Part shown: positions 1 to 5,374 of the stretch, piece after piece
How positions within the stretch are numbered: the first letter of the stretch is position 1
How the letters are laid out: each line of letters begins with the position of its first letter
NCBI GenBank assembly: GCA_945874095.1
Contig: CAMCFM010000132.1
Location: 1-9,181 of the forward strand
Origin: Candidatus Kuenenia stuttgartensis
Lineage (GTDB): Bacteria; Planctomycetota; Planctomycetia; Isosphaerales; Isosphaeraceae
DNA length: 9,181 nt
Direction: 5' to 3'
Notes under the pieces: generated by a model
What the model saw: only the letters and a program-made list of their open reading frames with translations
The model's database searches: none
What the model was told of the DNA's origin: nothing
Program-made: the position numbers and the translations under genes

Positions 1-752
1 ACTTTGGCCGATTCCAGAGCTTTAGAGAGCGATTCCGGGCCACCGCTTTTGTTCAAGAATCCAGTCAGAATTTGACTGATATCCGAGCCGGTCGGGGTGG
101 AACCTTTGGTCCAGAGCTCCACAGTCAGATCAGCCGCTTTATCGGGAGCTACGGCCGATAGGGCAGACAGGGCCAGGACTCGGGTTTTTGTGGGCTGAAT
201 GGAGTTGGCCAGAGCGGTGAGGGTTTTGAGGTTGGCTTCTCCGCCCAACAAGCCGAGAGCTTTCATGGATTCAGCACGAAGATCGTCTGGCGACTTGGGT
301 GCCTTGGCGATGGCTTCGAGCTTGGTCGATGCCTGGTCGAGTTTCCAGGCGATGATGTTACGAATCGCAGCTTTTGTCAGTGCGATATCGCCAGCCTGAC
401 CTGGTTCTGGAAGGACTTGCAGCAGGGCTTCGCGGTTCTTATCCGGAATGATCTTACGATTGGCGGCGGCATCAGCCAGCGTTTCAAGGGCCTTGATCCG
501 AATATCGCGAGGGAAGGCTTTTGGATCCGTGGCTTTTTCCAAAATCACCGAAAAATCACTGGCAGTACCCTGACGGCCGATGATTCCAATGACTGTTCCA
601 AGCCGTTCTGGAGGAACTTTGCCACTCTTTAAAAGGCGAACAGCAGGGCTTTCCTGTAGAACTGCCTTCAGGGGCTGATTCGAAATGGCTGGTAACAAGC
701 CTAAAATGCTAAGGATCAGTGCCAATGGTCGAGTTTTATAAGCCGGTCGCAT
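1..752 (-). CDS. Secreted HEAT-repeat protein, probably N-terminal part of a PVC-type c-type cytochrome (partial)
   Basis: The minus-strand frame is open from ATG at 752 to the window edge, giving 250 residues with the C-terminus missing. Residues 1-30 look like a signal peptide (basic MRPAYKTRP, then a hydrophobic stretch ALILSILGLLPA), so the protein is exported. Residues 35-250 are alpha-helical, with paired Ala/Leu-rich helices typical of HEAT/ARM-like repeats (for example around 81-97, 124-150, 156-183 and 189-208). The opening segment (RLLKSGKVPPERLGTVIGIIG, about residues 39-59, followed by helical repeats) resembles what I recall of Pirellula/Verrucomicrobium-type heme-binding proteins, in which HEAT repeats precede a C-terminal CxxCH cytochrome domain. 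No CxxCH lies in the visible part, so the cytochrome assignment is inference. The start is fixed by an in-frame stop at 804-806 with no other start codon in between. There is no clear Shine-Dalgarno sequence. Confidence 0.75.
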   Translation of the reverse strand, partial: MRPAYKTRPLALILSILGLLPAISNQPLKAVLQESPAVRLLKSGKVPPERLGTVIGIIGRQGTASDFSVILEKATDPKAFPRDIRIKALETLADAAANRKIIPDKNREALLQVLPEPGQAGDIALTKAAIRNIIAWKLDQASTKLEAIAKAPKSPDDLRAESMKALGLLGGEANLKTLTALANSIQPTKTRVLALSALSAVAPDKAADLTVELWTKGSTPTGSDISQILTGFLNKSGGPESLSKALESAK

Positions 753-836
753 GGATAGGATTGCTCGATGGTTCTTGGATGGTGCAGGGCAGGGCGGAGT
801 CGATCATTTGAATGAACGACGAATAAAGACAATTTG

Positions 837-865
837 ATTATAGCAGGTTCTTGTCGACGTTTCAG
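837..865 (-). promoter_or_regulatory. Sigma70-like promoter with extended -10 for the HEAT-repeat gene
   Basis: Read on the minus strand: -35 CTGAAA (865-860, four of six consensus bases), a 17-nt spacer, and a perfect -10 TATAAT (842-837) preceded by TGC, an extended -10 element. Transcription would start near 830, leaving a leader of about 78 nt before ATG 752. Spacing, -10 and orientation all fit; only the -35 is imperfect. Confidence 0.6.
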
Positions 866-1179
866 CCCCTTTCAGTAACGATAGGATGAGTGATCAAGTC
901 CATTGGTCAGCGCGCGAACAGATAAATCCAGGACGGGGGTTGCATTCTGGTGGATTGGGTAGTCTGCGTAAAATAAGTAGGGATCCTGTTCTGTGGATCT
1001 GGATGATACGGATACCTGAAGTGTAAGAAATCGCTTGAAAAGATGGGTTCCGCTTCATTTCGAGGCCTTGTTTTAAAGTGTTTTGCGGATGTTTTGGGCG
1101 ATCGGGCTGGCGTCAGGTTTGGTTGGATTTGTGGTCTGAATCGATTCCAGGGTTGAGACGGAGGTTGGAAGTTGGACAG
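866..1179. other. Gene-free intergenic stretch, mixed composition
   Basis: I found no supportable gene, RNA or clear promoter here. The open frames lack ribosome binding sites and resemble no family. Four GGAT copies fall within 981-1014, too short to call a repeat. A TAAAAT at 969-974 could be a -10, but no matching -35 is present. Confidence 0.5.
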
Positions 1180-1403
1180 GTGTGTTTTGAAAATATTTCA
1201 AAAAAATCTCGTCGTGATTATCTTGTTTGTGTGTCCGGTTTTTTCGGGGCTGTGTTCCATTCGCGACTTGTCGCTTAACTTTTGTTTTTGAAATAGTTTA
1301 AATCGGGTTGTCAAACTCCTGGAAATCGGACATCTTGATTTTTGAAAAAATAGTTTTTCGAAAAATATTTCTGAAAAACCATTTTTTAAAAGATTTTTGC
1401 AGG
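1180..1403. promoter_or_regulatory. A-tract-rich upstream region with imperfect repeats
   Basis: This stretch is dominated by runs of 4-7 A or T. GAAAATATTTC at 1189-1199 returns as GAAAAATATTTC at 1360-1371, and TTTTTGAAATAGTTT at 1285-1299 returns in expanded form at 1339-1358. TTTTTCGAAAAA (1354-1365) is a 12-bp perfect palindrome, and GCGAC-TT-GTCGC (1263-1274) is a short inverted repeat. Phased A-tracts of this kind are often intrinsically curved and can act as UP elements or sites for nucleoid proteins. Its position directly upstream of the surface-protein gene suggests a promoter-proximal role, but that is inference. Confidence 0.4.
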
Positions 1404-1432
1404 TTGACTTAAAGACTACGTGTGTAAAAGAT
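1404..1432 (+). promoter_or_regulatory. Possible promoter of the beta-solenoid-like surface-protein gene
   Basis: TTGACT (1404-1409) matches the -35 consensus in five of six bases. At 17-nt spacing the -10 is AAAGAT (1427-1432); at 15 nt it is TAAAAG (1425-1430). Both -10 candidates are weak. The A/T-rich block just upstream would suit an UP element. A start near 1440 would give a leader of about 110 nt containing the 1486-1505 hairpin. Confidence 0.28.
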
Positions 1433-1485
1433 GGATTTGTTGGCGATTGCAATCCGCTTGAAATGTCAGCGGATCGATCATCAGC

Positions 1486-1505
1486 CTCATTTCGTGTGAA
1501 ATGAG
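1486..1505 (+). promoter_or_regulatory. 8-bp perfect hairpin in the 5' leader of the surface-protein gene
   Basis: CTCATTTC (1486-1493), loop GTGT, GAAATGAG (1498-1505): a perfect 8-bp stem with a 4-nt loop, 32 nt before the Shine-Dalgarno sequence. It is not followed by a T-run, so it is not a standard terminator. It swallows the ATG at 1501, which argues against that upstream start. It could stabilise the mRNA 5' end or be a protein-binding site. Confidence 0.45.
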
Positions 1506-1537
1506 CAATGATTTTGTGGTTAGTGAGCATATATTCC

Positions 1538-1543
1538 AAGGAG
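1538..1543 (+). promoter_or_regulatory. Ribosome binding site fixing the start at 1552
   Basis: AAGGAG is a near-perfect Shine-Dalgarno sequence, 8 nt before ATG 1552. No such site precedes the in-frame ATG at 1501, so this site decides the start. Confidence 0.85.
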
Positions 1544-1551
1544 TATTTCCC

Positions 1552-3030
1552 ATGTCTACGACAAGCAACCTGATCCGCCGTTCCATGACATCGATTGACC
1601 GTTTTCGTAAAGCGAAGCCAGTGGCACATAAATCGAGGCGTTCTCGTGCTTCAATAGTTCCAGGTATTGATAACTTGGATGAACGCGTTCTTATGGCAGG
1701 TAATGTCATTACTTCCCTTGATTCAATTACAGGAACTCTCTATATCAAAGGGGATAAAGGTAATAATAGTATTCAGGTATCAGTTGCCCCAGATACGACA
1801 AAGCTTCGTATTCAGGGTACGTTTGGCACAGCTACAGCCGTTAATGGGGTTGCATTCAGAGATTGGACGATGAGTAACTTTACCAAACTTGTTGTTCAGT
1901 TTGATCAAGGTGGCAAAGATGTCATCTCTCTGAATAAGTTTAAGATTGCGACGAGTATCACGATCACAACCGCTGGAACGGGTGATGATAAAATCAGTCT
2001 GGACTCTGTGACTACGAATACTTTGGCCATCAACTCAAATGTTGGTCAATTGCCGAAATCGGATATTAAGCTGACCAATGATACCGTGGGTTCATCTCTA
2101 ACGGTAAACACTGGTAATGGCAATGATTCGATTGTTGTCAGTGGAGGTAAACTCGGCGCTGTTTCCATCAATACCGGAGATAATCTGGCGACTTATGTTG
2201 GTATGAGTGTACCGGTCGATGCCGTGGACTTCTCACCCATTTCGGCTAAGGCAGTCAGTATTATTGGAGGTACAGGGGATCACGCGATCAATGTTGTCCG
2301 TACTACCGTGAGCTCACTTGTCATTTGTACTGGTGATGCAGATTCAGGCTATGTATGCGACTGCCTGACGCTTCACACCAATACAATCAATGTGTCCGAT
2401 GTTCTGATCACCAAAAGTATTGCCGGATATACGCTTCCATGTGTGTTCCCAGGCGATCAAACCGGTACCATTCTTGATGGTCAGAACTGCCCACCATCCG
2501 CTCTTTATATCTGTGCTGGCAATAATACCGATATTATTGTAGATAGTGTAACTGCGATGAGTGGAGAGATGAATATTGTTGTTGCAAACAACACCTGGGC
2601 ACCCGAATTTGAGCATGTCTCGCAATTCGTCGTAGTAAATTCTCAGACGAAGTCGATGCACTTCAATGTGGGTGATGGTGATTATAATATTCAAGTTGCC
2701 AATTCAAGCACCTTTGGTGGTACAGGGTTCACCCTGAATACCCAGGGCACCCTTGGAACGGGCGATAAGAATATTCTTCTGGTCATGCTGGATGTGAATG
2801 GAGATTACGACTCGACATACGGCGACAGTGTATTCGTCGTCATCGTCAGTGGTAATTCATTAAGTAATAACACTGTCGCTATTGACACAGTGAATGTGGA
2901 TGTGACGTCACCGGTCTTCAGCTTCATCTGGGGTAACTTGGGACCTCTAAATACATTCGTTGATTACAATTTCGGAAGTAGTTCCGGATTTGATGTTGAT
3001 GGTTTTAATGGGGGATATATTTACTGGTGA
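1552..3030 (+). CDS. Secreted repetitive beta-solenoid-like surface protein with planctomycetal LDERVLMA N-terminal motif
   Basis: The product has 492 residues. The start at 1552 is chosen over the in-frame 1501 because AAGGAG sits 8 nt upstream. The N-terminus (1-50) has no classical signal peptide but an Arg/Lys-rich stretch (9-32) followed by LDERVLMA (42-49), the LxxRxL-type element seen at the start of many planctomycetal extracellular proteins. The rest is Gly/Asn/Asp/Thr/Val-rich. The motif G-x-G-[DN]-x-x-I-x-[VL], or close variants, recurs near 66-76, 120-127, 142-150, 188-196, 240-248, 322-330, 374-382 and 402-411, usually after a strand such as SLTVNTG. Spacings are close to multiples of 25 residues, as expected for turns of a beta-solenoid; the motifs resemble, but do not strictly match, RTX calcium-binding nonapeptides. 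All six cysteines fall in 259-321. No enzymatic motif or C-terminal anchor was seen; it ends in GGYIYW. Function is unknown, probably a cell-surface or matrix protein. Confidence 0.8.
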   Translation: MSTTSNLIRRSMTSIDRFRKAKPVAHKSRRSRASIVPGIDNLDERVLMAGNVITSLDSITGTLYIKGDKGNNSIQVSVAPDTTKLRIQGTFGTATAVNGVAFRDWTMSNFTKLVVQFDQGGKDVISLNKFKIATSITITTAGTGDDKISLDSVTTNTLAINSNVGQLPKSDIKLTNDTVGSSLTVNTGNGNDSIVVSGGKLGAVSINTGDNLATYVGMSVPVDAVDFSPISAKAVSIIGGTGDHAINVVRTTVSSLVICTGDADSGYVCDCLTLHTNTINVSDVLITKSIAGYTLPCVFPGDQTGTILDGQNCPPSALYICAGNNTDIIVDSVTAMSGEMNIVVANNTWAPEFEHVSQFVVVNSQTKSMHFNVGDGDYNIQVANSSTFGGTGFTLNTQGTLGTGDKNILLVMLDVNGDYDSTYGDSVFVVIVSGNSLSNNTVAIDTVNVDVTSPVFSFIWGNLGPLNTFVDYNFGSSSGFDVDGFNGGYIYW

Positions 3031-3057
3031 AGTGTCTTCTCATAGCTCCTGACAGCA

Positions 3058-3069
3058 AAGCTATAGCTT
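3058..3069. repeat. 12-bp perfect palindrome AAGCTATAGCTT
   Basis: This self-complementary 12-mer lies 28 nt after the stop of the solenoid-like protein, just before the larger 3083-3129 hairpin. It could be a regulator site or chance; it has no spacer, so it is a poor RNA hairpin. Confidence 0.35.
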
Positions 3070-3082
3070 AGTGGTCAAGAGT

Positions 3083-3129
3083 GATTATCCCAGCCATGGT
3101 CTGATTGGTCAGGCCTTGGCTGGTTAATC
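3083..3129 (+). terminator. Long imperfect hairpin between the two surface-protein genes
   Basis: The arms are GATTA (3083-3087) with TAATC (3125-3129), CCAGCCA (3090-3096) with TGGCTGG (3117-3123), then GGT/GCC (one G·T wobble) beyond a T·T mismatch, and CTGA (3101-3104) with TCAG (3109-3112), closing on a TTGG loop. No strong T-run follows, so it may be a Rho-independent-like attenuator, an mRNA-stabilising 3' element or a processing site rather than a textbook terminator. It would separate expression of the two genes. Confidence 0.5.
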
Positions 3130-3189
3130 TTGTAATTTACCTAGTACAAAGTCTACCAAGATGCGATTCAATGAAGCGAGGAATCAAGC

Positions 3190-4167
3190 ATGAATTTAAG
3201 AGAACGTTATTATGCCCTGGTCCTACTGTTTTTGTTTCAATCAGGAGCTTCATGTGAAATGGCTCAGATTGTCAGAGCTTCGAACCTCTTTGTCCTGGGG
3301 GATGTGACTGGTTCTGGATTGAAGATACAAGGTCCGATAACAGCGAAAGGCAACGGATTGTTACTTGGAGCAAATACTAATAGTATTTACATGCAGGGGA
3401 ACTTAAATCTGGTTTCTACAAATGTTCTGGGGAAAATTGCAGTTGGTGGTTCATTTGCTGCAACGGCAAGCCGTTTTGGAGAAGTATCGAGAGTTCTGCA
3501 GCCACTACATGACTTTCAAGCAATTGGGCAGGATCTCATTGCAGATTCCATTTTGCTGGCTTCAACCAATCCAAATGGGCTGATTTCCAGAGATTTAAAT
3601 GGCATTTTAACACTTGAAGGTATGGATCCGAAGCTAAATGTTTTTCTAATTGAGAATCCTGGGCCTTATTCCAATCTCAATATAATGGTTCCAGCAGAGT
3701 CAACTGCTATTGTGAACATTCTTGGTAAGTCGCCTTATGTTTTTCAGAACGTTTTTAATGGATCGTCTTTAGATCTGGATGGATTTGATCCTAGCCGTGT
3801 TCTTTTTAATTTTCCGAATGCGACAACTTTGTCCTTGGTCAATAATCGTATTTCAGGAACAATCTTCGCACCAAGGGCAACAGTTACAATGAGTGGAACC
3901 ACTATGTCTGGAAGTCTTATTGCTAACAAACTCTCAATCAAAACTTCGAACATGTATGAAATTGGATTTCAAGGGCAGTTTACTAATGTACCTCAATCCA
4001 TACCAGAACCTTCTAACCTCATACTAATGAGTCTGTCTTCAGTTGTGATGATAGTCTATAGGATTCTTAAGCGGCAAAACAACTCAGTTGAATTGAACCA
4101 CTGCAAGTTGTCGTTGCAAGAATTTCGAATTTCGTATTTGGTAGAGCGCATTAGATCAAGAACTTGA
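3190..4167 (+). CDS. Choice-of-anchor A domain surface protein with PEP-CTERM-like sorting signal
   Basis: The product has 325 residues. GAGGA (3178-3182) lies 7 nt before ATG 3190. Residues 1-25 are a signal peptide (MNLRERYY, then hydrophobic ALVLLFLFQSGA). Residues 30-262 match the choice-of-anchor A adhesin-like domain: an early NLFVLGDVTGSG (32-43), a late RVLFNFPNATTLSL (203-216), then G-x-IFAPRATV (223-232) and GSLIANKL (241-248), a characteristic order in this family. The tail carries IPEP (271-274), a hydrophobic segment (277-290) and the basic RILKR (291-295), the three parts of a PEP-CTERM signal recognised by exosortase/archaeosortase-type enzymes; no such enzyme lies in this window. 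Unusually, about 29 residues (297-325) follow the basic cluster, where such proteins normally end. The gene is more A/T-rich than the downstream permease and amidase genes. Probable role: exported surface or extracellular-matrix protein; the binding partner is unknown. Confidence 0.85.
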   Translation: MNLRERYYALVLLFLFQSGASCEMAQIVRASNLFVLGDVTGSGLKIQGPITAKGNGLLLGANTNSIYMQGNLNLVSTNVLGKIAVGGSFAATASRFGEVSRVLQPLHDFQAIGQDLIADSILLASTNPNGLISRDLNGILTLEGMDPKLNVFLIENPGPYSNLNIMVPAESTAIVNILGKSPYVFQNVFNGSSLDLDGFDPSRVLFNFPNATTLSLVNNRISGTIFAPRATVTMSGTTMSGSLIANKLSIKTSNMYEIGFQGQFTNVPQSIPEPSNLILMSLSSVVMIVYRILKRQNNSVELNHCKLSLQEFRISYLVERIRSRT

Positions 4168-4174
4168 ATTATAG

Positions 4175-4208
4175 ATGCCACAATCCAGCCAGAATGAAAT
4201 TGTGGCAT
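4175..4208. terminator. 10-bp inverted repeat between convergent genes (bidirectional terminator candidate)
   Basis: ATGCCACAAT (4175-4184) is perfectly complementary to ATTGTGGCAT (4199-4208), with a 14-nt loop. It starts 8 nt after the stop of the anchor-A gene and lies 38 nt beyond the stop of the opposing Tat-protein gene, where a shared terminator is expected. T-runs are lacking immediately on either side, so it may act as a processing or blocking structure instead. Confidence 0.6.
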
Positions 4209-4246
4209 TACTCGATGCCCCTTTTACAATCACCAGTTGAAAACAA

Positions 4247-5110
4247 TCAACGATACACTTCCCGAGGCTGGGGCTGAAATTGTGCCGTTTGATTTCTCAT
4301 GGACGGCCGACCTGTCGAATATTCCGTCGTTTTGGCGAGGTCGACCACCTTCGGAAAATAATCGCGGTATTCGGCTGGAATCGTCCGGTCTCGCTTTACC
4401 ACATCCACCGCCCAAACAGGGTGTTGCGATACCAGCCGACCCATCAGTGAGACAAACCAGCCGGCCTCTTGCACCTGTTGCTCGAGAACTTTCTCCAGTA
4501 TCGGTCGCACGGTCTTGGCCAACGCTCTCCAGCCTTTGGAGTCCACTTTAACGAACGCTTCCACATCGTGCTGAACCACTGCAGGTTCCAGCTCGCTGCG
4601 GGCTTTGTAATATTCCGTTCGCACGATCAGGACAATCCGGCCGTCGAGCTTGGATTGCGACTTGGGCCGAACATGCGACAAGTTGCAATAAAGTGCGTGG
4701 AGACGAGACGATCGGTAAATAAATTCCCACGTGGCCGTGGTGCCCATCCCATCGTCGCCCTCATACTGATTCGGGCCGACATGCTGCAACCGCACAGGAG
4801 CGTTGCTTAAATCTTTCCACAAGGCCAGCGTAAGCGAAGGCTCGTTGAGCAAGGCTAAATAAAGCTGGGGATCGCATGGGAACGACTCCGGCTTGCCCTG
4901 TTTGTGGATGGTGTAAGAATCAATGATTTCCATGACCTCGTTGCGGCGTTCAGGTGCCACTTGATCCATCGGTAATAACTGATCGGCCGTTTTACGGGCA
5001 GCACCATAACTTAAAGGTGATGTGGCCAAAGCTCCGGCTATGGCCAGACTGAATTCACGGCGAGACAGCCCGGTGGTGCCCTTAAAAAGGCTCGAATTTC
5101 CAGTGTCCAT
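4247..5110 (-). CDS. Tat-exported protein of unknown function
   Basis: The product has 287 residues, read from ATG at 5110 to TGA at 4249-4247. The start is supported by AGGAGG (complement of 5121-5126) 10 nt upstream. The N-terminus has a twin-arginine leader: SRREF (16-20) followed by the hydrophobic SLAIAGALATSPLSYGA (21-37), so it is likely exported folded. The mature part mixes alpha and beta: a helix near 48-70, a strand-rich centre (106-116, 126-165, with conserved-looking TTATWEFIYRSSRLHALYC), and an amphipathic C-terminal helix block (191-230). The tail is basic and Gln/Pro-rich. I see no catalytic motif, metal-binding cluster or heme site, and I do not recognise the family. It is convergent with the anchor-A gene and divergent from the permease, so it is probably a single-gene transcript. 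Confidence 0.75.
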   Translation of the reverse strand: MDTGNSSLFKGTTGLSRREFSLAIAGALATSPLSYGAARKTADQLLPMDQVAPERRNEVMEIIDSYTIHKQGKPESFPCDPQLYLALLNEPSLTLALWKDLSNAPVRLQHVGPNQYEGDDGMGTTATWEFIYRSSRLHALYCNLSHVRPKSQSKLDGRIVLIVRTEYYKARSELEPAVVQHDVEAFVKVDSKGWRALAKTVRPILEKVLEQQVQEAGWFVSLMGRLVSQHPVWAVDVVKRDRTIPAEYRDYFPKVVDLAKTTEYSTGRPSMRNQTAQFQPQPREVYR

Positions 5111-5148
5111 CCGTTCTTCCCCTCCTCATCCTGAGCTTCCAGTACCGT

Positions 5149-5169
5149 GTTCATGCAATCCGCATGAAC
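5149..5169. promoter_or_regulatory. 8-bp inverted repeat upstream of the Tat-protein gene
   Basis: GTTCATGC (5149-5156), spacer AATCC, GCATGAAC (5162-5169). The arms match perfectly. The site lies 39-59 nt before ATG 5110 on the minus strand. It could be a dimeric repressor operator or a leader hairpin. No clear promoter was found beside it. Confidence 0.4.
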
Positions 5170-5374
5170 CGTAAAACTCTCGCAAAAGGAGCTCCGCCCC
5201 TCCGGCAACTTATTCATCGACCTGGTGGAATCGAAAGAATGAGTAAATTTGGCAAAATAAGAGTAATGGGAATTCTGGGAAATTAAAGCGGTCTGAGCGA
5301 TTGAATGAGTTGTAGGGGTTTTGCGGCTGGATGAATTTTAAGGGGATTGCCATCGAAGGCCTGAAGAGGCGAAG

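Noticed and set aside
1078..1278. Possible 66-residue plus-strand small gene starting with GTG
   Set aside because: No ribosome binding site, a composition rich in Trp, Arg and Cys without pattern, and it runs into the A/T-rich leader. It looks like a chance open frame.
1501..1551. ATG 1501 as the start of the solenoid-like surface protein
   Set aside because: It lacks a Shine-Dalgarno sequence and sits inside the 1486-1505 hairpin, while ATG 1552 has AAGGAG at 8-nt spacing.
1198..1629. 143-residue minus-strand open frame
   Set aside because: It overlaps the A/T-rich leader and the start of the well-supported plus-strand gene, and its product has no recognisable features.
5188..5195. GGAGCTCC palindrome upstream of the permease
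   Set aside because: An 8-mer palindrome is common by chance, and nothing nearby gives it a context.
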